Assembly: GCA_035772735.1 (NCBI GenBank)
Contig: JASDFA010000016.1
Span: 142,736,501 to 142,800,500 of the forward strand
Origin: Datura wrightii
Taxonomy: Eukaryota > Streptophyta > Magnoliopsida > Solanales > Solanaceae
DNA: 64,000 nt
Reading direction: 5' to 3'
This document shows, in pieces, positions 1-10,810 of the stretch. Below the pieces are notes generated by a model. That model was not told where the DNA came from. It saw only the letters and a program-made list of their open reading frames with translations, and ran no database searches. The position numbers and the translations under genes were made by a program. Position 1 is the first letter of the stretch. Each line of letters opens with the position of its first letter.

Positions 1-470
1 AATCTGCCTTAACATACCTAATTGTTGCTTCTTGATTAGTTGATGAGTTCCAATATGTATTTCAATAGCTATTCCCAACTGGAAATGTGTTACTGGGAGA
101 ATAGGGCTAGTTTTAATACAAAATTTGGCAAAAGGGAGAACTTTATATATGAATATTAACTATATTTCAACATAACAGAACAGGGTCAAAAACTTGTTAT
201 TTCTCGAAAGTCTAGAAGGGAGAAATGCTTACTTTAAACGTGTGAGCGTATAGAAATTAGTTTGGCGCAATTCTAACGACTTTGGCTCGACGGGAAGACG
301 ATTCGCCGGATGAAGTTCGTGAAAATAACTCTGTAGCGATGCTCTCTACGGCCTTAAATCAGAGTTTGGACGGCATTTCGTAGCATAATCAGACGAAAAT
401 TATTTGAAACCTTCGTTCACTCCCTTTTCTGGTCGATGAACTATTGAAATGAAGTAAAATTTAACTAAAG

Positions 471-523
<53 letters not shown>

Positions 524-796
524 GGCGGTGCCCCACGCTGGCCAAAGCGCCAAGAGGCTGGCTCCCCGCGCTGGCCATAGCACCAAGGCCTTGCCGCGTC
601 GTGCCTCCCATGGCGCTAATCCCTCTGGTTCGCTGCACTTCCCATAGCACAGGCAGGTTGGCGCGTCGCGCTGGCCCTTGCGGCCTGACCTCGTTTGACT
701 CAACTTCCTAGGCTTCTTTACACGCGTCGTACTCTCTTTGTCTACTTAAAATTCATGCATACGCCTACTATTCGTTAACTTTCATGGGGTGTAACA
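1..796 (-). repeat. 3' LTR of element A, cut by the window edge
   Basis: This stretch matches about 8950-9718, sharing for example the block around GTCTAGAAGGGAGAAATGC and the GC-rich block after the TA repeat. The outer end is TGTTACACCCC on the minus strand, at 796. About 1.3 kb of this LTR should lie to the left of the window. Confidence 0.88.
474..522. repeat. (TA)n microsatellite inside the LTR of A
   Basis: About 24 TA units. The matching place in the other LTR of A (9440-9464) is about half as long and interrupted by a G. Confidence 0.95.
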
Positions 797-809
797 TCCT
801 CACCTCCTT
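797..809 (-). other. Polypurine tract of element A
   Basis: On the minus strand AAGGAGGTGAGGA lies directly before the LTR start TGTTACACC. This is the expected plus-strand primer of an LTR retrotransposon. Confidence 0.7.
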
Positions 810-1898
810 AACAACATTCTTCCTCATATGTCGACTCGATTTACAGGGGATTATCTCCTTTAGGACTATTATTCTGAGAAAATTTTGGTAGCGTCTCCTC
901 TTTAACATGGACTGACTGAGCCCGCAAGTGTACGGGTCGTGCAAGTAATATAGTGTCTCTTTTAAAGAACCAAAATGTCGAACCCACAGGGACTGGACCC
1001 ATTCCTCTAACTATCTATTCCAAGTGTGATATTAAACACCGAAAATGTCAATTATAAAAGTTTTCGAGGGAGGTTTAATTAAGTCTAATTTTGGTCAACA
1101 ACATATTCTGAATTCACTCCCGGAGCAACATAGAGTTAAAACCAGATAATCATGCGCTATTACGAATTGCAATGGGTTAAGTATGAAACTATCAATTATT
1201 GTCTCACATAATCAGTATTGCACGCTCAGGGTCTTTCGATCCTCTAAACACGACTAACTAGCCTCACTGCATCATTGTGAGCGAGGAAGCTACTTCTAGT
1301 TCGTGGGCAATTAATTACATGGATATGGTTTACGAGGAAATGAGTAGGGACTCTCGTGCACCTAATCATTTAACTCAACTTAGCCACACAACTACTTCTT
1401 CGAGTGGTGATGTGATAAACCTAGGTCGGTCTCTAAATAACCCCGTTTTCTCAACCAAGCAAGGCATTAGGTATATTTCTATCCTAACACAAATTATATC
1501 GTGAGATACAATCATGCTCCTCACATTCTCATGTTCTGACCTAGATAAATGCTTTCTCAAGCAAATGCCCAAGTTAACGTGTATGTTTTCATGGTTATCA
1601 ATCATAAAAACTATGAATAATACAGAATGCAAGACAAAACAACAATCAATAACTTAATTCCAACACAATTCCATAAAAACACATTCATAAATCATGGCTT
1701 CAACCCCATAGGAAGGGTTCTAGCCATTCATGTTCGTAAAACTATAAGAAACTACAACTAAATTAACATACTTACAAGAATTGGTAGATGAGAAGGGAAT
1801 TTGCCAAACCCTAGATGAGTTCTCCCACTTCTCCCTTCACTCGTAGGTGGTTTTCCAGAATAAATTCGTGACAAATTGGATTTAGGAGCTAAGGGACC

Positions 1899-1906
1899 TA
1901 TTTATA
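1899..1906 (-). promoter_or_regulatory. TATA box of the solo LTR
   Basis: TATAAATA on the minus strand, downstream of a palindrome at 1953-1990. The B LTR has the same arrangement (10730-10810). Confidence 0.6.
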
Positions 1907-1952
1907 GTAAATGGAAAACGTGCATAATTTAGCCTGTCGTGGAACGGCTCCA

Positions 1953-1990
1953 TGTCACGGAGTGTATCACGGAGTACTGCCTCCGTGACA
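1953..1990. other. Inverted repeat upstream of the TATA box of the solo LTR
   Basis: TGTCACGGAG at 1953-1962 pairs perfectly with CTCCGTGACA at 1981-1990. An alternative pairing is 1967-1974 with 1981-1988. The same arms occur in the B LTR and in the B spacer. Confidence 0.85.
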
Positions 1991-2039
1991 CGGAGGTAAT
2001 GCGAAAGCTCTCTGGAAATTGCCTCCGGAAGCCAAAACT

Positions 2040-2270
2040 ATCGAGTGTCACCGCGTTGGCAGCATGTCATGCTGCTTGGGCAGCGCGTTGGCACACCCAT
2101 TTCACGTAGATGGCATGGCGTGGCATGTTGCTGGCGCGCTGGTGCTTCCTGCCTGCCGCATCTGCTCGCGTGCCTGGCATAGGCGTGGCACAGTGCTGGG
2201 CGCGGCACACGCACAGCGTGGCACGCTGCCTGGCGTGCGAGCAGCCTTGCCATGGCCTACTCCTTGCTGA
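2040..2270. repeat. GC-rich degenerate TGGCA/TGCCA tract in the solo LTR
   Basis: About 230 bp built from irregular TGGCGTG, TGGCA and CTGGCGC words. It is much more GC-rich than its surroundings, and the B LTR has no clear equivalent of this length. No coding meaning is claimed. Confidence 0.55.
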
Positions 2271-2670
2271 CTCTCGCCCATAGCTCCCGACTCCATTCCG
2301 CTACTTCACCAACTTATAAATTAGTTCCTCAAAATCATTGAAACCTACAAACCAAGGACTAATCATGTTGGTTAGCACATATATTCACATTTATATAAAA
2401 TCACATGAAAATGTATACAATTACTTAGCTAAACTAGACTAAATTAAGTTATCAAGCGTCACTCGGGCATGCTATTTTGCCCGAGATCATGGACTATCTG
2501 AAAACCCTGGAACACAGAAAAGTCCAACACAGGTACTTCGCATAGCACTATAGCAACAATTTCACAACCAGACTTGAGTCAACTACATCAAATATACATA
2601 TATGTAACACTATCATGAAACAATAACTTAATAGATAAGCGTACCTTTAACTGCATAGTCTGAGCTAAGC

Positions 2671-4229
2671 CTAGAACAAATGAGGGTATCTAGTTCTCAT
2701 ATCATCTTCATCCTCCCAAGTCATTTCTTCTCTATTCTTGTTCATCCACAACACTTTAACAGAAGTGACATCTTTATTTCTCAACCTGCATACCTACTGA
2801 TCTAATATAGCTACTGGAACCTCTTCATAAGCTAACTCTTTCGTGATTTGGACATCCTCAACAGGCACAATCCGGGAGGGATCTCCTATGCTCTTTCGTA
2901 GCATCGACACGTGGAAAATTGGGTGAAAAGATTCTAAATCTGAAGGTAGATCTAACTCATATGCCACTTGACCTATCCTCCGGAGGATTTTATACGGTCC
3001 AATAAACCTTGGGCTAAGGTTGCCCTTCTTACCAAATCTCATCACGCCCTTCATCGGCGAAACCTTCAGGAATACCCAATCACCCACATCAAACACTATG
3101 TTCCTCCGACGCACATCAATATAGGACATTTGGCCGCTCTGGGCTGTTAATAGGCATTCTCTGATATGTTTCACCTTCTCTTCTGACTGGTGAATAATAT
3201 CTGACCCAATCAATTCCGATTCTCCTACCCCGAACCAACTTACTGGGGATCTACACTTCCTTCCATATAAAGCTTCATAAGGTGCCATCTAAATTGTTGA
3301 ATGGAAACTATTGTTATACGCGAATTTAATAAGTGGAAAGTATTCATCCCAGTTACCTCCGAAGTCTAACACGCACCCTCGTAGCATGTCTTCAAGCATC
3401 TGAATTGTACGTTCTGCTTACCCATCTGTCTGAGGATGGAAGGCGGTACACAAATTAACCTGTGTCCCCAGACCTTTCTGGAAGGATTGCCAATATTTAA
3501 CTGTGAAGTGTGCCCCTCTATCAAAAATAATTGATACTGGAACACCATGTAATCGTACTATTTCTCTGATATACAATTCAGCATAGTCCTCGGCTGAGAA
3601 GGTAGCCTTCTTCGGCAGAAAATGAGCTAACTTCGTCAACCTATCAACGATGACCCAGATAGAATCAAATTTACGCCTAGTACTGCGTAACCCTGTCACA
3701 AAGTCCATATTAATCACCTCCTATTTCCACATAGGTACTTTTATTTCTTGTGTCAATCCACCGGGTTTTTGATGTTCAGCCTTAACTTGCTGGCAGTTAG
3801 GACATTGTACCACAAATTCTGCTACCTCCTTTTTCATCCCCCACTACCAATAAATTATTTTTATATCATGGTATATCTTCATTGAACCTGGATGAAGAGA
3901 ATAATGGGAATAATGTACCTCTCCTATAATCTACTGGAAAAGCCCTGCCGCATCCGGCACACAAATGCGGCCCTTATACCAAAAAACCCCGTCTCTAGTT
4001 ACCCTGAAATCTGCTACTTCTCCTTGCTGAGCTTTACTCCTGAGTTGAACTAGGTTAGGATCTTCATACTGCAGCTCTTTCATTTCTACAGCCAATGATG
4101 ACACTGCAGTATTTTGGATCACTACCCCACTGTCTCCTGAATCTATTATACGAACTGCCAGATTCGCTAACTGATGTAATTCTCGAGCTAGTTCCTTTTG
4201 TTCTTGCCTCAGGTATGCTAAACTCCCCA
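2671..4229 (-). pseudogene. Integrase and chromodomain of element A (pol 3' part)
   Basis: This is the integrase that would insert element DNA into the host chromosome. From right to left: RNase H linker (about 3931-4229), a zinc-binding end with CPNCQ, the catalytic core with MDF and FDRG aspartates (3418-3717), the GPY-type motif LSPRFIGPYKI (2794-3288), and a chromodomain with VKVLW and MTWE (about 2690-2790), ending at TAG 2671-2673. The open pieces at 3931-4308, 3418-3717 and 2794-3288 share one phase and are separated by stops. Several stops lie where a Gln or Trp codon is expected (for example in DG*AERT and YW*WGMKK), so transitions are the likely cause. Confidence 0.88.
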
Positions 4230-5729
4230 TAGATTTGCGACTGAGGGTATCTGCTACAACATTGGCTTTTCCTGGATGATATAAAATATTTACATTATAG
4301 TCTTTCAATAATTCTAACCAGTAGCGCTACAGCAGATTCAACTCTTTCTGGGTGAAGATATACTGGAGGCTCTTATGGTCAATGAAAATATCTATATGAA
4401 TGTCGTACAGATAATGCCTCCATATTTTTAAGGCATGGATGACCGTGGCTAATTCTAGGTCATGGGCAGGGTATTTTTTTTTCATGCTTCCTTACCTATC
4501 TCGAAGCATAAGAAATTACCTTACCATGCAACATCAAAAAGATCCTAACCCAACACCCGAAGCATCGCAGTACACTGCATAACACCTCGATCCTTCTGGC
4601 AAGGCTAATACTGGTGCTGAGATCAGTCTGTTTTTACGCTCCTGGAAACTCTGTACATAGGATTTGGTCTAGTGAAATTTGTCTGCTTTCTGAGTTAACT
4701 TGGTCAAAGGCGCTTTCAGAGTAGAAAACCCTTCTACAAACCTCCTGTAGTAACCGGATAATCCTAAGAAACTACGTACCACGGTTGGAGTTGTTGGCCT
4801 AGGCCATGTTTTTACCGCCTCAATATTCTGGGAGTCTACCTGGATACTAGCTTCTGAAACTACATGACCCAAAAAGGCCACTTAATTCAGCAAAAACTCA
4901 CACTTGGAAAATTTTTCATATAACTGACGATCTTTGAGAATCTAGAGCACTGTCCGTAAATTATCCCAATGTTCATCTTCTGAGCGGGAATACACCAAAA
5001 TATCATCAATAAATACTCTTACAAATCGGTCCAGATACGGCCTAAAAATACTATTCATCTAGCCATGAACACCGCTGGAGCATTCGTGAACCCGAAGGAC
5101 ATGACTAGAAATTCAAAGTGGCCATATCTGGTCCAAAAAGCAGTTTTTTGTACATCTCTCTCCCAAACCTGAATTTGATAATACCCAGATCATAAATTAA
5201 TCTTGGAAAAACACTTCGCCCCCTGTAATTGATCAAACAAATCATCTATTGTAGGAAGTGGGTACTTATTCTTGATAGTGACTTTATTCAACTGCCGATA
5301 ATCTATACACATGCGGAGGGTGCCATCCTTCTTTCTCACAAACAAAATCGGCGCACCCCACAGTGAAGTACTCGTCCTGATAAACCCCTTATCTAGTAGA
5401 TCTTTCAACTACTTCTTTAATTCTCTGAGCTCAACAGGAGCCATCCAGTACGGAGGAATAGATATAGGCTGTCTACCTGGTAATGAGTCAATTGCAAAGA
5501 CGATTTCTCGGTCTATGGGAATACCAGGAAGTTCATCTGGGAATATTTCTAGAAATTCATTGACCACTAGAATAGATTGAAGAGTTGGAGACTTCTCTTG
5601 GACATCCTGAACCCTAACAATATGATAAATACATCCCTTTGCTATCAATTTTCTCCCCTGATGATAGAAAATAAATCTACCTTTTGGCGTAGCCGCACTA
5701 CCTTTCCACAGGAAAGTGGAATCAGACAA
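4230..5729 (-). pseudogene. Reverse transcriptase and RNase H of element A
   Basis: The protein copied element RNA into DNA. The open piece at 5409-5729 carries the linker ending PISIPPYWMAPVELRELKK, and 5190-5408 carries LDKGFIRTS, FVRKKDGTLRMCIDYRQLNKV and PLPTIDDLFDQL. The catalytic motif FIDD lies at 5002-5013 and is intact. The thumb (GHVVSEASIQVD, FLGLSGYYRRFVEGF) lies at 4669-4881. RNase H follows at about 4230-4660, with HPGKANVVADTLSR near its end. There is a frameshift between 5190 and 4881, an A-run indel near 4478, and stops such as ELKK*LKDLL. It is non-functional. Confidence 0.88.
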
Positions 5730-6249
5730 TCTTGGTCCAGCATTCTACATTGACATAACATGGAGCTATCCAATCCGTACCCATAATTGCATAAAAATCA
5801 ATCATCTTTAATTCTAAAAAATCTGCTAAAGTCTGGCGACCAACTACCACTACTGTGCACCCCCGGTAGGTCCTTTTAGCTATAAAGGAATCACCAACAG
5901 GAGTAGACACTAAAAAGGGTCGTCGAAGTAATTCCGACATGATGCCAAACTTCTGAGCCACTAATAGTGTAACATAAGATAAAATGGAGCCTTGGTCTAT
6001 TAAAGCATATACAAAATGAGAGAAAATGTCCAGCATACCTGTCACAACATCCGGCGATAACTCTGACTCATGTTGCCCCTGTAAAGCATATGTCCAATCT
6101 GGAACGGTACCTGAACTGGCGCCCCCTGATCTGCCTCGGCCTCTACCAGCTGGATCTGAGGGCTTCCGCCCTACTGGAGGGGCTGGGGCAAGTGACCCCA
6201 CTGAAGATCTATCCTGTCGATCCCGATCGCCCTGAACTCTGGCTGGACA
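5722..6249 (-). pseudogene. Retroviral-type aspartic protease of element A
   Basis: The domain follows the gag zinc knuckle in the same open frame. It shows the active-site region ALIDQGSILSYVT (D-Q-G-S where D-S-G-A is usual), then STPVGDSFIAKRTYRGC and the C-terminal IMGTDWIAPCYVNVEC. The protease would cut the polyprotein. The frame changes near 5722-5729 at the junction with RT. Confidence 0.82.
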
Positions 6250-7435
6250 GTCCTTCATTCGATGACCCTCTTTCCCATATGCATAATATGTCATGGAACC
6301 ATATCTGCATGCCCCATAATGACGTCGGTTGCAAATAGAGGAAAGTGGTACAGTAAATCTGCTCTGCTCCGACCCCCTCTACTACTGTGATCCTATAGAC
6401 CGTGAGCTCTCACCGGGCCCTGACTGTCCATGACGACCAATCCTGCTCCCCTGCTGTTGTTGTGGAGGTGGGGGTCTGGGTGGCCTAACTGATAATTGTG
6501 GTCTAGGTCCACCCTGGGACTCTGTCTGGATATCACGGGGCTTAGTCCTGTAGCGTTGCTCCTGACTTACTCTCTCTATACCTCGCTGCCGCTGCCGGAT
6601 CCCCTCAATATTCTAGGCAAATGCCTGAGCACGAGCAATATCCATGTCCTCTCGCAAGGTAGCTATGATATAGGTCTCCACATATTTTGGATTCAGCCCC
6701 ATAATGAACCTATGCACCCTAGTTGGCATAGTGTCCACAAAGACCGGTGCATATTGGGCCAAGGAATCAAATCTTGTAGCATATTCTCGAACATTCATCG
6801 AACACTGCTACAAATGCAAAAAATGATCTACCCTGGCCTGGCGAATCTCCCATGGAAGAAATGATCTAAGAAGGCCTCTGAAAAACTTGGCCAAGTCGGA
6901 GGGGGAACATCTCTGCGTCGGGACCTTTCCCAGCTCTCGTACCATAGTACTGCAATGTCCCGCAATCGAAACACTGCTAACTCCTCCGATTCTATAGGGG
7001 TGGTATGCATTGCCCTGAAAATTCACTTCAATTGGTCCAAAAAATCTGAGGGTCCTCATCCCGATCTGTCCCTATAATATGCAGGGGACTCAGTGCAAGG
7101 AACTCTCAGACGCTCGAGCTACCAGGCCCTCTAGAAGATTCTGCAACCACTGGTACCACGGGCTGATGCTGTGTGGCCATCATCTGAGCTAGCATAACAA
7201 CAGTACTCCTAATCTCCTGATCGGATGGTTTCAGTAGAAATACTGCTGGAGGAGGTGCTAACACATTTGCCGCTCCGAGCGGCTCCTGGCGTGGTGGAGG
7301 ATGCTGGGGAGATTGAGATGAGACTTCCCTATTGCCCTTAGATCGGGTTGACTCTAACTGGGGAACCCTGCTAGTGCCCTCTCCTAATGCCACATCCAAT
7401 CTCCTACCAGTCGTAGAGTGTTGCGCTTCCGACAT
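6250..7435 (-). pseudogene. Gag of element A
   Basis: Gag is the nucleocapsid and capsid protein. The start is likely the ATG at 7433-7435 (MSEAQHSTTG), and the first part is Ser/Pro/Gln-rich. Pieces at 6828-7010 (LRDIAVLWYESWERSRR) and 6613-6798 (MNVREYATRFDSLAQYAP, HRFIMGLNPK) match the retrotransposon gag domain in different frames. The zinc knuckle at about 6245-6294 reads YYAYGKEGHRMKDC, so two of the three Cys are now Tyr (TGT to TAT), which would abolish zinc binding. At least two frameshifts split the gene. Confidence 0.85.
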
Positions 7436-7597
7436 TTCTCTATAGACAAAAAGAATATGGTAAGCTTAGGGATTCAACCCTATACCGTACATCTCTATAG
7501 CACGACTGGATAAGGAAAAAGAGTAACCATCCTATGTGGTGCAAAACACATCCATAGACACGACTCTACTTAGCACGGCTTGCAGGGATACAACCTA

Positions 7598-7608
7598 CTG
7601 TGATACTA
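7598..7608 (-). other. Degenerate iMet-tRNA primer binding site of element A
   Basis: On the minus strand TAGTATCACAG follows the LTR end TTGACAAAC. It resembles TGGTATCAGAG in related elements, with two changes. The 161 bp between it and gag are leader. Confidence 0.6.
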
Positions 7609-9718
7609 AGTTTGTCAAGCCCCACCTTGGGAGGCATGACTGGCAGCTAGTGCCTTACTAAGTTCTGATTAAGCTAACTAAGCCTAAGCACTCATGGTGT
7701 AGGGTTAATACTAACTCTAGAATCAAAAAAATAACAGGCTATATCTTGGCTGTAAACACAGCCCCTGGCTGACAAGGCTTTATATCCACCTGTCATAGGA
7801 AAATAGTAAACTAGAAACACATAAAACAGGGAGTCCTATGCGAGTCGACAAGGCTACAATGATATCTAGTTATCACTAAAACTTAAATTTGGTACTAAAC
7901 TAAGCTATAGCCGACAAGGACGATAAGTATCAGCTATTCCGAGCGCCACACGTCCAGCACACGACATAAAATACATATAGGCCCCACACGGCCAACAATA
8001 TGTAACCACAGGGAAATAGAAACAATGTGCAAGCCTCTAAGAGTAATACGATGGTCGAGACAGGGCCCCGACCTACCCATAAATTGCACAATCAAAAGAG
8101 TAAACCTTCTATTTATAAGGTCCGGAGGAATGGAGCTGACTCTTCTGCTAATCCTAGATGGAAGCTAAGAGGGACGTTCTCCTCATCTATCCGTACCTGC
8201 AGGAAAGTAATGTAGCGCCCCAAAAGGGCATCAATATAATATGTACCGAGTATGTAAGACAATAACTGCAAATAACTAAATATAAAAGATGGAACTGAAA
8301 AATGACTAGAATAAAAGGGATAGGAGCCATACCTGAGTAGATGGATTCTCTATTATCTAATCTATCAATAATGAAGCAAAGAAGAACCTTACCTGGCCTC
8401 TATAAACCGGAAGGTACAACCAGCATAGAACAACCCACTTGGGGCCCCCATAAGCCCTGATGAGTACAATTTAATCTATATACACCTAACAAGGTCATAA
8501 TGGGTCAACTAGTAACTATAGCAGTCCTACCAGTCCCCTAGGTCTGCAACTGAGCCCACTCGGCCCCTGACTGTAGCTGTGTTTGAGTCTAATGGACTCC
8601 TGATATCTGCACCCCAAGTACCAGGCTCGTCGGGGGTGTGGTGCCGATATGGGGTATGCATAATAGTCCAGCCATGGAATCGACTCTATGAGGACCTGGG
8701 ACCCTATCTTCATCCCTCACGGATGGCACGCCGCTCTTTCAGGAGAAACGTCATCTTGCCCCTAGCAGGCGTCGACATAGCTAATAGCCCAAGGATTGGT
8801 CATGGAGGGCTATATAGGCAAATCAAATCCCAAATAAAGCGTAGAATACTAGCCTCAGATACTAACAACTATTCATGATTAACTTACTTCTGATTCTCTT
8901 AATAGGATTTAGACTGAGTTATAATGCTATAGGAACTAACTTGCCGAAGGAATTTTCCTTAACAATACCTCAATTGTTGCTTCCTAATTAGCTGACGAGT
9001 TCCAATATATATTTCAATAGCTCTTCCAAACTGGAAACGTGTTACTAGGAGAAAAGGGTTCGTTTTAATACTAAATTTTAAAAAAAGGAAAACTTTACAT
9101 ATAAATATTAACTATATTTCAACTTAACAGGAACACGGTCGAAAACTCGTTATTTCTCGAAAGTCTAGAAGGGAGAAATGCTTACTTGAAGCTTGTGATT
9201 GTATAGAAAATAGTTTGGCACAATTCTGATGACTTTGGCTCGATGGGAAGATGATTCTCCAGATGAATTTCATGCAAATAACTCCGTAGGAATGCTCTCT
9301 ACGGCCTTAAACTTCAATACCCAATGTTAATCGGAGTTTGTACGACGTTCTGTAGCGTAATCGGACAAAAATTATTTGAAACCTTCGTTCACTCACTTTT
9401 CTGGTGAAGGAACTATTAAAATCAAGTAAAATTAAACCATATATATATATATATGTATATATATTGGGGAGGTGGCCTGGGCGGCGCCCCGCGCTGGCCA
9501 TAGCACCGAGGCATTACCCCGCCGTGCCTCCAAAGGCCCTGAGCCCCCTGGCATGCCGCACTACCTATAGCACAGGCAGGCTGGTGCGTCGCATTGCCCT
9601 TGCGGCCTCACCTCGTTGGACCCGACTTCCGAGGCTTCTTTACACACATCGTACTCTCTTTGTCTACTTCGAATTCATGCGTACACCTACTATTCGTTAA
9701 CTTTCACGGGGTGTAACA
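7609..9718 (-). repeat. 5' LTR of element A
   Basis: The outer end TGTTACACCCC (minus strand, at 9718) matches that of the left LTR at 796. The inner end next to the primer-site remnant reads TTGACAAACT, so the terminal CA is lost. Length is about 2.1 kb. The stretch 8950-9718 aligns with 1-796; 7609-8949 has no partner in the window because the left LTR is cut. A piece close to 7610-7786 recurs, inverted, inside element J at 33243-33412. Confidence 0.78.
9440..9464. repeat. Short interrupted (TA)n in the 5' LTR of A
   Basis: This is the shorter counterpart of the TA repeat at 474-522. Confidence 0.9.
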
Positions 9719-10294
9719 TTCTCAGTTAGATACATGTTGCCTAGCTTTATTGAAAATGTTAAAATACTTAGCGTCAGTCATAAATGTCAACTGATCAGTT
9801 TGACTACAGAATTTCTTAAGGTGTCAGTAATATCTCCCAGTTATCATAATCAAATTCAGAATTCAGTTTATTAGTCCACTAGGAAGTCATGACACTTAAG
9901 ATATATAGCTCTGAGTAGCCTTAGGACCCCATTTCAGATTACATCTTGTTCTTAGACGTTACGACAATTCTGGATAAGCATCTCTGGCTATTCTAGAACC
10001 TAGTTTCAGAATCTGGTCCTGTAAGACTCTCAGGGTACTTTAAGATATGTATCCCTGACTAGTCTTGGGAACCAGTTTCAAGCTATCATCTTAGTATTCA
10101 GTTTAGGATTATCCATTGGTAGTAGGACTTAGCACCCAGCAGACTGGGGTTCCAGTGCACCCAGATTCCCAGAACTATGTTGCCAGTGTAGGTTTTAGTA
10201 TTTATTAGCCTGAATGGCCCCAGACTTTTTTGATCACCCAGCTCATGCCTTTATACCCTGGAAAGGTATATTGGGTCCTACCGGTGGGGTGTAT
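9719..10294. other. Unassigned 576 bp between elements A and B
   Basis: No coding frame, RNA gene or terminal repeat is visible. The style (short AT-rich phrases, with TTGGGTCCTACCGGTGGGG near the end) is like the inside of a solanaceous gypsy LTR. It may be the interrupted remainder of a host element such as the one that left fragment K. This is a guess. Confidence 0.35.
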
Positions 10295-10406
10295 TGATCT
10301 TGGGCAGATTTATATGCCCAAGTGATACTCAAAAGTATCATTTTCACCTTGTTTATCTAGCAATGTGTATACATTTTCATATAATTAGGAATAAAATGTG
10401 AATTTA

Positions 10407-10446
10407 TACTAACCAACATGTTTAGCATTGTTTTGTAGGTAAAATG
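10407..10446 (+). promoter_or_regulatory. Branch-point and 3' splice-site-like motif at the start of the B U3
   Basis: TACTAAC at 10407-10413 is followed by a T-rich run and TTTTGTAG, then GTAAAATG at 10439-10446. The same AG-GTAAAATG string precedes ORF3 of this element at 15591. The solo LTR keeps a similar CTAAC and TTTGTAGG arrangement. A splicing role is inferred. Confidence 0.4.
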
Positions 10447-10538
10447 TGATTTCGGGAAGCTAAAATGCATGTTGGATGATATCGGAGTTGGACTTGGATG
10501 CGAGCAAGGAAAAGGCATTGGACAGCATGATTTAAAGT

Positions 10539-10769
10539 GGCTCCGCGATGGAGCCGTGTCACGCTGCCATCGCAGAGGCATTCTGCCTGGAGGGTGAAAA
10601 TTCACCAAATTTCCAGTGAAGGTCCGCGTTTGCTCCATGGCACGGAGCCAGTGCTCCGCGATGCACGCCGTGCCACGTTGAGCTTGAATTCCCGGACCCC
10701 CAGTTCCAGTGAGGGTCCGCGTTCATGGCGTGTCACGGAGGCAGTGCTCCGCGATGCACTCCGTGGCAC
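10539..10769 (+). other. Three palindromes in U3 of the B LTR
   Basis: GGCTCC/GGAGCC at 10539-10544 and 10550-10555. TGGCACGG/CCGTGCCA at 10638-10645 and 10668-10675. GTGTCACGGAG/CTCCGTGGCAC at 10730-10740 and 10759-10769 (one G-U-compatible mismatch). The last two contain an inner GTGC/GCAC pair. The last ends 33 bp before the TATA box. Confidence 0.85.
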
Positions 10770-10802
10770 ATTGCTCATTATTCCGCGAAAAATTCCCACT
10801 AG

Positions 10803-10810
10803 TATAAATA
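10803..10810 (+). promoter_or_regulatory. TATA box of the B LTR
   Basis: TATAAATA downstream of the palindrome cluster, in the same relative place as in the solo LTR. It is the likely Pol II promoter of the element. Confidence 0.65.

Larger units (their letters stand above)
913..2489 (-). mobile_element. Solo LTR of the B family with target duplication TGGAC
   Basis: On the minus strand it starts TGATCTCGGGC and ends GGGCTCAGTCA. Its first part (AACCAACATG, then a TTTGTAGG motif) matches the start of the B LTR at 10295. It is flanked by TGGAC at 908-912 and at 2490-2494, so one LTR is left after recombination between the two LTRs of a full insertion. It lies in the 3' non-coding part of element A and is therefore younger than A. 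Confidence 0.9.
1..9718 (-). mobile_element. Element A: degraded Tekay/Del-type Ty3/gypsy retrotransposon
   Basis: The element reads right to left: 5' LTR at 7609-9718, primer-site remnant, gag, protease, RT, RNase H, integrase with chromodomain, purine tract, then the 3' LTR, whose far end lies outside the window. The two LTR copies align over 1-796 and about 8950-9718. The domain order, an iMet-like primer site and a C-terminal chromodomain fit the Tekay/Del chromoviruses. The reading frames carry many stops and several frameshifts, so it cannot encode its own proteins. A solo LTR of another family sits in its 3' non-coding part at 913-2489. Confidence 0.9.

Noticed and set aside
465..703. 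Open frames with long IYIYIY runs near the TA repeats (also 27166-27381 and 9307-9501)
   Set aside because: They are translations of a TA microsatellite inside LTRs; no conserved protein.
2019..2270. 83-codon Cys/His/Ala-rich frame that could look like a small secreted protein
   Set aside because: It lies in the degenerate TGGCA-rich tract of the solo LTR; overlapping frames on both strands are equally open, as expected for low-complexity DNA.
7441..8880. A long gag leader in A instead of LTR
   Set aside because: The primer-site remnant with the LTR end TTGACAAAC lies at 7598-7620, and part of this stretch recurs as an LTR end in J, so most of it is LTR.
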